Shown here in pieces: positions 36,632-45,170 of a stretch of DNA of 64,000 bases. This stretch comes from Tabrizicola caldifontis (lineage in GTDB: Bacteria > Pseudomonadota > Alphaproteobacteria > Rhodobacterales > Rhodobacteraceae). Location: positions 186,001 to 250,000 of the forward strand of contig NZ_SIJH01000001.1 in assembly GCF_004762095.1 (NCBI RefSeq), in the 5' to 3' direction. Under the pieces are notes generated by a model, which was given only the letters and a program-made list of their open reading frames with translations, did not search any database and was not told the DNA's origin. Positions within the stretch are counted from its first letter, which is position 1. Each line of letters opens with the position of its first letter. Position numbers and translations under genes: made by a program.

Positions 36632-37212
36632 TGCCCCGCGCGCTTGTCCTTTACGCCCACCCCTGCGCGGACAGCTATTCCGCCGCGCTCTGCGGCGTGG
36701 TGGTGGACCGGCTGCGCGGGCGCGGCTGGGAGGTGGACCTCTGCGACCTTTACGCCGAGGGGTTCGACCCGGTGCTGACGGCCGAGGAACGCCGAGCCTA
36801 TCTCGACACCGGCCGCAACACCGCGCCCGTCCGGGCCCATGTCGAGAGGCTGCGCGCGGCCGAGGCGCTGGTCCTGGTCTATCCGACCTGGAATTTCGGG
36901 ATGCCCGCGATCCTCAAGGGCTATATCGACCGGGTCTTCCTGCCCGGCGTGTCCTTCGTGCTGAAGGACGGTCTCGTCGCCCCCGGCCTGACCCATGTCC
37001 GCAAGCTGGCCGTGGTCACGAGCTATGGCGCCACTCCTTTGCGCGCCTTTCTCGCCGGGAACCCGCCGAAGCGGTTCGTCACCCGCGTCCTGCGCTATAT
37101 CTGCCGGCCCGCGCGGCTGCGCTATCTGGCACTTTACGACATGAACCGCGCGACGGAAGCGCAGCGCCGCGCCTTCCTGACCCGCATCGCCCGAGAGATG
37201 GACCGCCTGTGA
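36631..37212 (+). CDS. Flavodoxin-fold NAD(P)H oxidoreductase (NQO1/KefF-like), copy 1
   Basis: A 193-residue protein with the Flavodoxin_2 fold: ALVLYAHPCADSYSAAL at the N-terminus (FMN/FAD phosphate loop) and VLVYPTWNFGMPAILKGYIDRVF in the middle. Family members reduce quinones, azo bonds or other electrophiles using NAD(P)H. It is coupled to the permease gene (TGATG) and to its paralogue (GTGA), so the imported compound may be reduced by these enzymes. Confidence 0.85.
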   Translation: MPRALVLYAHPCADSYSAALCGVVVDRLRGRGWEVDLCDLYAEGFDPVLTAEERRAYLDTGRNTAPVRAHVERLRAAEALVLVYPTWNFGMPAILKGYIDRVFLPGVSFVLKDGLVAPGLTHVRKLAVVTSYGATPLRAFLAGNPPKRFVTRVLRYICRPARLRYLALYDMNRATEAQRRAFLTRIAREMDRL

Positions 37213-37823
37213 CCCACGCCCCCGCCGCAAAAGCCCTTGTCGTCTTCTGCCACCCGAAGCCCGACAGCTTCACCGGCGCGGTGCGCGACGTGGTGCTGGA
37301 GCGGCTGGCGGCAAGGGGCGCCGCGGTCCGCCTGATCGACCTTTACGCCCGCGGCTTCGACCCCGCCCTTCGCCTGGCCGACTGGGAGGGCTATCTCGAC
37401 ACACCCGCGAACCGGGAGCCGGTGGCCGGGGATGTCCAGGCGCTGCAATGGGCGGATACGCTGATCTTCGTCTATCCGACCTGGTGGTATGCGCTGCCTG
37501 CCGTGCTGAAAGGCTGGCTCGACCGGGTGTTCCTGCCCGATGTCGCCTTTCTGATGCCGGCGGGAGAGAACCAGACCATCCGCCCCGGCCTGACCAACAT
37601 CCGCCGCCTTGGCGTCTTCACCACCTGCGGCGCCAGTTGGTGGCTGACCGCCTTCGTAGGCAGCCCCGGCAAGCGGATACTTCTGCGCGGGATCGGACTG
37701 CTCTGCGCGCCGCGCACCCGAAAGGTCTTTGCCGCGCACTACCTGATGGACAGCTCTACCCCTCAAACCCGTGCCCGCCATCTGGCGAAGGTCGCCAGGC
37801 AGATGGACCGCCTTCTGCGCTGA
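37209..37823 (+). CDS. Flavodoxin-fold NAD(P)H oxidoreductase (NQO1/KefF-like), copy 2
   Basis: A 204-residue paralogue of the preceding protein: ALVVFCHPKPDSFTGAV, FVYPTWWYALPAVLKGWLDR and a similar C-terminus ending ARQMDRLLR against AREMDRL. The start is a GTG overlapping the upstream stop. Tandem copies suggest a heterodimer or two sequential reductions. It is the last gene of the importer operon; a tRNA-Cys gene follows 50 bp later. Confidence 0.85.
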   Translation: MTHAPAAKALVVFCHPKPDSFTGAVRDVVLERLAARGAAVRLIDLYARGFDPALRLADWEGYLDTPANREPVAGDVQALQWADTLIFVYPTWWYALPAVLKGWLDRVFLPDVAFLMPAGENQTIRPGLTNIRRLGVFTTCGASWWLTAFVGSPGKRILLRGIGLLCAPRTRKVFAAHYLMDSSTPQTRARHLAKVARQMDRLLR

Positions 37824-37873
37824 GGCCCCTTGCAGCCCCGCACCCGATCCGCTATCCCCATGCCACCTTCTGC

Positions 37874-37947
37874 GGCGGGTTGGCGGAGAGGTTACGCAGC
37901 GGATTGCAAATCCGTGTAGACCGGTTCGATTCCGGTACCCGCCTCCA
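37874..37947 (+). tRNA. tRNA-Cys (GCA)
   Basis: A full cloverleaf is visible: acceptor GGCGGGT/ACCCGCC, D stem GCG/CGC, anticodon arm GCGGA-TTGCAAA-TCCGT with anticodon GCA, T arm ACCGG-TTCGATT-CCGGT, discriminator T and encoded CCA at 37945-37947. Confidence 0.96.
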
Positions 37948-38163
37948 GCTTTTCCGTTTCAGAGACACTTTGCGCGGCCATACGGCGGTGGCAGAAACGG
38001 TTGCGCCCGTTCCGCGCAATCTGCGCGGCAGTGGCAAACGCCGGTCCTTTGCGCCCGGGACAATGCGTGACGTCGCGCCAGGGCCGACGAAACTCTTGCT
38101 TTGCGGGCCTTTGATCGCAATCCTTGAAGGCAGCCTTCCTTTCTTTCCGCCGAGGTGTTTGCG

Positions 38164-38787
38164 ATGAAACTGACTGTTGCCGCCGCCTTTCTTGCCGCCT
38201 CTGCGCCCCACGCTCTTGCCGACTGCCCGTCCACACCAGAGGATCTGGAAACAGGCGTTACCATCACCTTCGACGATGGCTCGGTCACCCAGCTCAGCCG
38301 GGATGCTGACGGCATGATCATCGAGCGCACCGAATATAACGACCAGGACCAGTGGGGCTTTGTTTCACGATCCAGATTCGGCTTTGCCCATGTCGAAGCC
38401 TCTGACACCCAAAACGGCGAGGTCATCCGTGAGCGCCATGCCGTCTATGAATATGGCGGCGCCGGATTGTCGTTCATCGAAAGGCCGGAAGGCGAGACAA
38501 GAAGATACAGCGTAGAGCGCACCGTCACCTATGGCGACGGCTTCAGCACGGAGGAACGCGTGATGTTCAGGACTCGCGAATATGCTGAACGAAGCTGGGG
38601 CGGCTGCACCTACCGCGTGCTGCCGGTCGAGGTAAGCATCTTCGGCAGCGATGACGGCCGCGCCCAGGTCTACATGTTCATCCCCGACCTCGACGCGGCC
38701 GTTTACATAGGCGAAAACGAATGGGACACGCCGATTGCCGCTGCAGAGCCCGTCTCGATCGTCAAGGGCGTTGCGACAGCCGACTGA
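38164..38787 (+). CDS. Secreted protein of unknown function
   Basis: A 207-residue protein with a signal peptide (about residues 1-20, ending PHALA), followed directly by DCPSTPEDLETG. The rest is rich in short beta-type stretches (VTITFDDGSVTQLSRD, ERTVTYGDGFSTEER) with a second cysteine in WGGCTYRV that may form a disulfide with the first. No domain is recognised. GAGGTG lies about 9 bases before the ATG at 38164. It stands alone, 110 bp before the glycan locus and in the same direction. Confidence 0.75.
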   Translation: MKLTVAAAFLAASAPHALADCPSTPEDLETGVTITFDDGSVTQLSRDADGMIIERTEYNDQDQWGFVSRSRFGFAHVEASDTQNGEVIRERHAVYEYGGAGLSFIERPEGETRRYSVERTVTYGDGFSTEERVMFRTREYAERSWGGCTYRVLPVEVSIFGSDDGRAQVYMFIPDLDAAVYIGENEWDTPIAAAEPVSIVKGVATAD

Positions 38788-38835
38788 TATCTCTCGGGGG
38801 CATCGCTTGCGCATGAGGCGCGGCGCAAAAGACTG

Positions 38836-38864
38836 TTGCACGCTTGCGTAATCCGGGCCTAGAT
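38836..38864 (+). promoter_or_regulatory. Candidate promoter of the glycan locus
   Basis: TTGCAC (38836-38841), a 17-bp spacer and CTAGAT (38859-38864) lie 26 bp before the MalK-like ATPase ATG. Match to the sigma-70 consensus is moderate at both hexamers. It would drive the head of a unit of overlapping genes. Confidence 0.4.
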
Positions 38865-38890
38865 CAAAGCAAGACAAGGCCCAGAGCGAC

Positions 38891-39907
38891 ATGGCATCCC
38901 TCGACATCGCCGGACTGACCAAAAGCTTCGACGGCCAAGAAGTGCTGCACGGGCTGGATCTGGCCGTGAGCTCGGGCGAATTCTGGGCGTTGGTCGGACC
39001 TTCCGGTTGCGGCAAGTCGGTGCTTCTGCGGACCATCGCGGGGCTTCTGCGCCCCGAAAGCGGCACGATCCACCTGGGAGGACGCGACATCACCGCCCTG
39101 CAGCCGGCCCAGCGCGACATCGCCATGGTGTTCCAGAGCTACGCGCTATATCCGCATCTGTCCGTGGCGGGCAACCTGGGCATCGGCCTGCGCCAGGCCG
39201 GCATGTCGCGCGCCGATACCCGGCGAGAGGTCGATCGCGTAGCCGCCATCTTGGGCCTGACGCCGCTTCTGCACCGTCTGCCGCAGGAACTGTCGGGGGG
39301 CGAACGGCAGCGGGTGGCTATCGGTCGGGCGATCTCGCGCAAGCCGAGCCTGTTCCTTTTCGACGAGCCGCTGTCGAACCTGGACGCGGCGCTGCGCGTC
39401 CACATGCGGATCGAGATGGCGGACCTGCACCGCCGCCTTGGCACGACGACGATCTATGTCACGCATGACCAGGTCGAGGCGATGACGCTGGCAGACCGGA
39501 TCGTGGTAATGAATCAGGGTCGGATCGAACAGCAGGGCCGCCCGATGGACCTGTACCACGACCCGGACAACCTGTTCGTCGCAGGCTTCATCGGCTCGCC
39601 GAAGATGAACTTTCTTGCCGCCGGACCTCTTGGCCGGCCCGGTCATATGCTGGGCATCCGGCCCGAGCACATCACGGTAAGCCGCGCAGAGGGCGCCTTG
39701 CGCGCAATCGTCGAGCATGTCGAGACGCTGGGTTGCGAGACGAACCTGATCCTGCGCACGGAAGGGCTGGGCCCTGTGGTCGCCAGACTTTTCGGACATC
39801 AGGTTTTCAGGACGGACGAGGTGGTGTTCCTGGACTTCGACCGGAGCCGGGAACTGTTCTTCGACACTGCGGGCAGGCGCATCAGACAGCCAGGGAGGGG
39901 ATCTTGA
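38891..39907 (+). CDS. MalK/UgpC-type ABC ATPase without partner permeases
   Basis: A 338-residue ATPase with Walker A GPSGCGKSV, Q-loop FQSYALYPHLSV, signature [15 protein letters not shown], Walker B LFLFDEPLSNLD and a C-terminal TOBE-like domain (from about residue 235, MLGIRPEHITVS). This subfamily energises sugar or polyol importers and can be shared among permeases. No permease or binding protein is adjacent. Its end overlaps the first deacetylase-like gene (TTGA), placing it in the glycan locus. It may serve unlinked permeases or have a regulatory role. Confidence 0.9.
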   Translation: MASLDIAGLTKSFDGQEVLHGLDLAVSSGEFWALVGPSGCGKSVLLRTIAGLLRPESGTIHLGGRDITALQPAQRDIAMVFQSYALYPHLSVAGNLGIGLRQAGMSRADTRREVDRVAAILGLTPLLHRLPQELSGGERQRVAIGRAISRKPSLFLFDEPLSNLDAALRVHMRIEMADLHRRLGTTTIYVTHDQVEAMTLADRIVVMNQGRIEQQGRPMDLYHDPDNLFVAGFIGSPKMNFLAAGPLGRPGHMLGIRPEHITVSRAEGALRAIVEHVETLGCETNLILRTEGLGPVVARLFGHQVFRTDEVVFLDFDRSRELFFDTAGRRIRQPGRGS

Positions 39908-40695
39908 ACCACCACATGAAGCGCATCGCAGAAGGGGCCTGCCTGCTTGCCTTCATGGCGGCGGCGGCCGGTGCCGAACCGCAGGTCGGGATCGTCACGT
40001 TCACCGTGGACAACGTTACCGAAGCCTTCTTCGACCAAAGGATGCCAGCCTTCTTCGCGCGCGAAATCCCCGGAACGATCTTCGGCCAGACCCAGCCGAT
40101 CACCGGTGCACCCGGCGACATGACCTGGGACGATGTGCGCAACCTTGCCGCCCACGGCTGGGAATTCGGTGCGCACGGCTATACCCATGCCTATGCCCTG
40201 TCCAAGGCCAGCGACGAGGTTCTGGAAATGGAACTGGGCGTTCCGGCCGCGCAGATTTATGTGCAGACCGGCATCTACCCAATCACCTTCGCTTCGCCCA
40301 ATGGCGACTATGACGCCCGGGTGCTGGAACGGGCGCGGTTCTATTACAAGGCGCATTTCCGGGGCTGGGGAAACGACGGGATAAACCGGTTCGACCAGAC
40401 AGACCACTGGCACATCTACCGCGAACAGGTTCCGAACACGAAATCGGTCGAGGAGGTCTGCGCCGACATTGAACGTGCCGGGCGCGAGGGCTACTGGCTG
40501 GTTTACATGTGGCACCGGGTCGTGGACGAGCCGACCTACGAATACGAAAACTCGGTCGCGCAATTCGAGGGCGTGCTTGACTGCGCCGACCGCCTGCGGG
40601 ACGAGGGCATCATCCGCCTGGTGACCGCCCGCGACGCGCTGGAGGTGGTGCCGCACACGCCCCGTTCGCCCGAGCCGTTTCCGGTTCAACCATGA
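39904..40695 (+). CDS. NodB-like polysaccharide deacetylase family protein, variant metal site (copy 1)
   Basis: A 263-residue secreted protein with an N-terminal signal (about residues 5-24, ending AAAGAEP). NodB-type landmarks are motif 1 VTFTVDN, motif 2 EFGAHGYTH and motif 3 ITFASPNGDYD. In the usual motif 1 TFDD, the second Asp binds the metal; here it is Asn. A TTG at 39904 has an AGGGAGGGG ribosome site at proper distance and overlaps the upstream stop, so it is preferred to the ATG at 39916. The paralogue follows at once with ATGA overlap. Confidence 0.82.
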   Translation: MNHHMKRIAEGACLLAFMAAAAGAEPQVGIVTFTVDNVTEAFFDQRMPAFFAREIPGTIFGQTQPITGAPGDMTWDDVRNLAAHGWEFGAHGYTHAYALSKASDEVLEMELGVPAAQIYVQTGIYPITFASPNGDYDARVLERARFYYKAHFRGWGNDGINRFDQTDHWHIYREQVPNTKSVEEVCADIERAGREGYWLVYMWHRVVDEPTYEYENSVAQFEGVLDCADRLRDEGIIRLVTARDALEVVPHTPRSPEPFPVQP

Positions 40696-41489
40696 GGACC
40701 CGACGCCCTTGCACGCGAATACGGGCCTCGGCAGTCCTGGGTTCTGCATTGGTGCTTCTGGTTGCCGATCTTCTGACGCTTGCGCACCCTGCCCGGGCGG
40801 AGCCCGAAGTCGGGATAGTAACCTTCACCGTGGACACCGCCTATGCGGATTTCTTCAACCGCTACATGCCCGAATTCTTTCGGCGCGACATTCCCGGCAC
40901 GCTCTTTGCCCAGACCGGCGCTATCGGCAGCGCGCCAAACCGAATTTCCTGGGACGACCTGCAAAGCCTTCCGGGGCATGGCTGGGATTTCGGCGCGCAT
41001 GGCCACAGGCATCTGCGCCTGACCGAGGCCACGGACGACGAACTTGAGGCCGAACTGGGCCTGCCCGCGGCCCGGATCTATCGCGAAACCGGGGTCTATC
41101 CGATCATGTTGGCCTCGCCCTATGGCGCCTATGACGACCGGGTTCTGGACCGGGCACGCATCTATTACGACGCGAACTTCCGTGCCTGGGGCAACGAGGG
41201 GGTGCACCAGCCCGGCGCGACTGATCATTTCCGTGTCAATCGCAGTCAGGTAAGAAGCAGCATGCCCGTCGAAATGGTCTGCGCCGAGATCGAACGGGCC
41301 GGGCGCGAGGGGTACTGGCTGGTCTACATCTGGCATGAGATACGAGAAACCCCGGCGACCCCCTACCAGAATTCAGTCGAGCAGTTCCTGGGTGTGCTGG
41401 ACTGTGCCGATCGGCTGCGGGACGCGGGGCTCGTCCGGCTGATGACGGCGGGCGAAGCGCTGAAAGTGGTTCCGCATCAACCGAGGTGA
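40692..41489 (+). CDS. NodB-like polysaccharide deacetylase family protein, variant metal site (copy 2)
   Basis: A 265-residue paralogue of the preceding protein: VTFTVDT for motif 1, DFGAHGHRH for motif 2 and IMLASPYGAYDDRVLDRARIYYDANFRAW-like spacing afterwards. The signal-like hydrophobic segment is at about residues 15-35. Motif 1 again lacks the second Asp (Thr instead), while the HxxxH pair is kept. The two copies share the C-terminal ending around LDCADRLRD and VVPHQPR. They may form a pair with altered metal use or act as glycan-binding proteins. Confidence 0.82.
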   Translation: MRTRRPCTRIRASAVLGSALVLLVADLLTLAHPARAEPEVGIVTFTVDTAYADFFNRYMPEFFRRDIPGTLFAQTGAIGSAPNRISWDDLQSLPGHGWDFGAHGHRHLRLTEATDDELEAELGLPAARIYRETGVYPIMLASPYGAYDDRVLDRARIYYDANFRAWGNEGVHQPGATDHFRVNRSQVRSSMPVEMVCAEIERAGREGYWLVYIWHEIRETPATPYQNSVEQFLGVLDCADRLRDAGLVRLMTAGEALKVVPHQPR

Positions 41490-41636
41490 TGCGGGCGACC
41501 GCGCTTGCCCGGTCGGCTTGGAACGCTTAGGTCTGAAGGCGGGCTTTCGGCGGCTTCGCCGGACCCGGAAGGTCGGGGATGGGCCCGGGGAAGATGGGAC
41601 GGGTGCGCGTGCGGCGTCGCGGAAGAGGGGGCAGCC

Positions 41637-44600
41637 ATGTGGACTAGCCTTGCACTTGTCGTCGGCGCGCTGGTCTTGTGGCGAAAGGCGGCGACCTCGC
41701 GGCCGTTGGCGGTTCTGGCAGCGGTGGGTCTGCTGGCAGTACTTCTGCTTTCTCCGGCCTATGTGGGCATCGACCAGCTGACCGGATCGGGGATCGATGC
41801 CTCGGTCATCTATCACCTGCGCGCGGGCTTCGAGGGGGCAGGACTGCGCGCATTCGCCGGGCTGGCCGCCTGGTCGGCAGCGGCAGTGCTGGCCTGCCTT
41901 GCTGCGGCCGGCCTGGCTTACCGGCTGATCCGCAGCGACAGTCCCCTGCCGTATGCCCGCCCGCGCCTGATCGCAGGCCTTGCGCTGCTGGCCGCTGCCG
42001 TCTGGGTAAACCCCGCCACGGACGACCTGACCCGTCTGGCTGCAAGCACCCGGCAGTCCGCCGCCCCGGTCGGCCCCGTCCCGGCCGGCTTCGTGCCGGT
42101 AGAGCAGGCCAGGTTCACCGGGCCGAAAAGGAACCTGGTCCTGCTCTATCTGGAATCGGTTGAACGCAGCTATCTGGATGAAACCCGCTTTCCCGGCCTG
42201 ATGCCGAACCTTTCCGCGCTCGAGGCCGAGGCGGTCAGCTTCACAGACCTGACCGAGGTCGAAGAAGCCGGATGGACCATCGCAGGCATGGTGGCCAGCC
42301 AGTGCGGTATGCCGCTGGTCGGTTCTGGCGCGGGGGTGGACCGCTTCCTGCCCGGCGCCACCTGCCTTGGCGACCTTCTTGCCCGCGAAGGCTATGATCT
42401 GGCCTATCTGGGCGGGGCGGACCTGGACTTTGCCGGCAAGGGCACTTTCTATGACAGCCACGGCTTTGACCTGGTAGAGGGGCGGACCCAGCTGGAGCCT
42501 CGACTTCCCGATCCGAGCTACGTCAACGAATGGGGCCTTTTTGATGACAGCCTGTATCCCGAGGTAATGGCACGCTTCAACGCGCTGGCGGCCGGCGGTC
42601 GGCCATTTGGCCTGGTAACGCTGACGCTGGACACACACCATCCCTTCGGATTCGCCTCGCGGTCCTGCGCGGATCGGCCGTATGGCGACGGAACGAACCA
42701 GTTCCTGAACGCCGTGCATTGCGCCGATTGGCTGGCAGCCGACTTCATCCGCAAGATCCGGTCCAGCCCGGCCTTTGCCGACACGGTGCTGGTCGTCGCC
42801 TCGGACCATCTGGCAATGCCGAACCTTGCCGAAGACCGGCTTCAGGCGGGCCCGCGACGAAACCTGCTGATGATCTTCGCACCCGACCTGCCCCCCGCCC
42901 GGATCGACAAGCCTGGCACCACGCTGGACATCGGCCCCACGCTTCTGGGCCTGATCGGCGCGCCAACCCCGGCGCTGGGCTATGGCCGCGATCTTCTTGC
43001 GGCCGCACCCACCCTGCGCACGAGCGAGCCCGGGCTGGAAGCGCTGATCTCCGAAGGGCGCGCCTGGCTGGCGGCGATGTGGTCCTACCCGCAGATCGAC
43101 CGCGGGCTGACGGTGGATGCCGCGGCGGGCGAGGTGGCGCTGGGCGACCGGCGGCTGAAATTCCCTGTGCTTCTCTTGCTGGACGAGGCTCTGGCCGTCA
43201 CCGGAATCGACTTCGACGCCAGCGACGACATCACCCTGATCGAGCGTGTGTCGAACCTGGCGCTTGACCGGCGCTTCGTCTGGCTGGATCGGTGCGCCCG
43301 CACCGCCGCCTTTGCCGCCGCACCGCCACCCGGGGGGGCCGAACTCTGCCTGCTGGTGGGCAGCCTTGCCAGCCCCGACCTGCGACAGATCGTGGTCGAG
43401 GACGGGGTCACCGTTGCGCCCGAGGTTCTGAAGGCCCCCTTCACCCTTGGCAGGGAAGAGGTTGCCTTCCATGATGCCCTGATGGCCGACCTTGCCCGCC
43501 GCCGCCAGTTCGCCACGGCAAACGTGATCGACTACACCCCGCCCAACGGATTGACCGGGGCGGTCGCAATCCGGTCGGCCGGATACCTGACCGGAGAGTC
43601 ATGGGTGAAGAACCCGGCCACGGGCGACAAGGTAAGTCTGATGCGCGGACTGACGCTGCTGGGGCTGACGCCGGACGGCACGCCACAGAAGCTGGGGCAT
43701 GTGGACACCTGCGGTTATGGCGGACGCCAGCCCGACCGGGTGCCTCTGGAAACCGGGTTCCAGGACGCGATCAAGGCCAATGCCGACCGATTCGGCGCAT
43801 TCGTGATCGTCGCGCATAACAGCGTGGTCTGCTACGAGGTCGATCCGGGTCTTGAACCGCTGTTTGCCGGCACCGGGCTGACGAAATGGCGCGACCTGTG
43901 GTACGAGGAACCCTATGTCGCGCTTATCGCCGGAAATGGGGAGGTGCAGGAATTCACCGGGCCGCGCCAGACTGCGCTGGGGTTGAACCTGACCAACATC
44001 ATGCGTCCCGTGCGCAACGATGCCCAGCGCCGGCTGGACTGGCTGCCGCGCATCGCCCATTCCGGGGGTGCCTGGCAGGGTCAGACCTATACCAATGCGA
44101 TGGAGGCGCTGGAGGCGAACGGCGCATCCTATGAACTGGTCGAGATCGATCTTGCCTGGACCGCCGACGAACGCTTGGTCTGCCTGCACGACTGGGACGC
44201 GCCCTTCCTTGCGGTGGATGGTGTCCCACCCCCCGGCCCACTGCCCTTTGACGAGGTCATGGCCCGGGCAAAGGCACAGGCGGGCTTCACGCCCTGCACG
44301 CTTCAGACCCTGATCGGCTGGCTTGCCGCGACGCCGGGTGTGCGGGTTGTGCTGGACCTAAAGTCCGGCGCCATGGATGCCTATCGCTACATCGCCGAAA
44401 CCTACCCCGAGCTTCGTGCCCGGCTGATCCCGCAGTTCTACCAGCCCGATCAATACGGCCGCCTGCGCGACATGGGCTATGATGACCTGATCTGGACACT
44501 TTACCAGTATTCCGGCGACGATGCCTCGGTGCTGGCGGCGCTGCGGGGGATGGATCTGTTCGGACTGGCCATGCCGCCGGAACGCCTGGCCACTGGCCTG

Positions 44601-45170
44601 GCCCGCGAGGCGCGGGCGGCGACCGGCGTCCTGTCGTGGGTGCATACGATCAACACCGTGGCAGAGCTGGACGCAGCCCTCAAGGCGGGCGCTGCCGAGA
44701 TCTTCACCGACACGCTGACCCCAACCCCGATGCAGCGGTTCGAGGCAGTCTCGGTCGCGGGCTTCGATCAGGGTGAATCCGGCCTCGGTCCCGTGGGAGG
44801 ACCTTCCCTGCCGCTTGCGCGCGGGGTCAATCTGGTTGGCCTGACCCCGGAACCCGCCCTGATCGCCCGCTTCGACGGATGCGCGGCACTGGATACCGGC
44901 ACGCCCCCGGACCCCGCCCCCTTCAAAGTCGCCCTGACGACGGCCCTGGCCGACCGACGCCCGGTGGCTGTGATCGTTCACGACAGCGCCTTCTGCGAAG
45001 ATACCGCCATCGCACCACTTTTCGATGGCAGCCCGCTGACCGCGGCGCCGGAAATCGGGTTCCGGCAGCCCTACATCGGCCTGATCCGCGCCGATGGCCG
45101 CATCATGGAATTCCTCGGCCCCGAGGGGGGGCGCCTGCGCGAGACCCTTGCCGTGGAGGCTGCGCCGTGA
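41637..45170 (+). CDS. OpgB-like phosphoglycerol transferase fused to GDPD-like and duplicated ILEI/FAM3-like domains
   Basis: A 1177-residue membrane protein. Four helices lie within residues 1-126. A sulfatase-fold transferase domain (about 163-455) closely resembles phosphoglycerol transferase I: YLESVE (E173), WTIAGMVASQCGMPL (T214 as expected nucleophile), LDTHHPFGF (H334/H335) and VVASDHLAM (D390/H391). Residues about 805-1030 form a GDPD-like barrel with H808, E836/D838, H851 and LDLKSG (K909). Two copies of a roughly 110-residue domain flank the barrel (about 668-780 and 1062-1165; RGLTLLGLTP and RGVNLVGLTP), resembling the ILEI/FAM3 fold. All transferase residues are present, so activity is plausible. 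AGAGGGGG precedes the ATG at 41637. Confidence 0.85.
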   Translation: MWTSLALVVGALVLWRKAATSRPLAVLAAVGLLAVLLLSPAYVGIDQLTGSGIDASVIYHLRAGFEGAGLRAFAGLAAWSAAAVLACLAAAGLAYRLIRSDSPLPYARPRLIAGLALLAAAVWVNPATDDLTRLAASTRQSAAPVGPVPAGFVPVEQARFTGPKRNLVLLYLESVERSYLDETRFPGLMPNLSALEAEAVSFTDLTEVEEAGWTIAGMVASQCGMPLVGSGAGVDRFLPGATCLGDLLAREGYDLAYLGGADLDFAGKGTFYDSHGFDLVEGRTQLEPRLPDPSYVNEWGLFDDSLYPEVMARFNALAAGGRPFGLVTLTLDTHHPFGFASRSCADRPYGDGTNQFLNAVHCADWLAADFIRKIRSSPAFADTVLVVASDHLAMPNLAEDRLQAGPRRNLLMIFAPDLPPARIDKPGTTLDIGPTLLGLIGAPTPALGYGRDLLAAAPTLRTSEPGLEALISEGRAWLAAMWSYPQIDRGLTVDAAAGEVALGDRRLKFPVLLLLDEALAVTGIDFDASDDITLIERVSNLALDRRFVWLDRCARTAAFAAAPPPGGAELCLLVGSLASPDLRQIVVEDGVTVAPEVLKAPFTLGREEVAFHDALMADLARRRQFATANVIDYTPPNGLTGAVAIRSAGYLTGESWVKNPATGDKVSLMRGLTLLGLTPDGTPQKLGHVDTCGYGGRQPDRVPLETGFQDAIKANADRFGAFVIVAHNSVVCYEVDPGLEPLFAGTGLTKWRDLWYEEPYVALIAGNGEVQEFTGPRQTALGLNLTNIMRPVRNDAQRRLDWLPRIAHSGGAWQGQTYTNAMEALEANGASYELVEIDLAWTADERLVCLHDWDAPFLAVDGVPPPGPLPFDEVMARAKAQAGFTPCTLQTLIGWLAATPGVRVVLDLKSGAMDAYRYIAETYPELRARLIPQFYQPDQYGRLRDMGYDDLIWTLYQYSGDDASVLAALRGMDLFGLAMPPERLATGLAREARAATGVLSWVHTINTVAELDAALKAGAAEIFTDTLTPTPMQRFEAVSVAGFDQGESGLGPVGGPSLPLARGVNLVGLTPEPALIARFDGCAALDTGTPPDPAPFKVALTTALADRRPVAVIVHDSAFCEDTAIAPLFDGSPLTAAPEIGFRQPYIGLIRADGRIMEFLGPEGGRLRETLAVEAAP

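Noticed and set aside
41373-43472. 699-codon minus-strand open frame opposite the OpgB-like gene
   Set aside because: No domain and no ribosome site; the opposite strand has all OpgB catalytic motifs.
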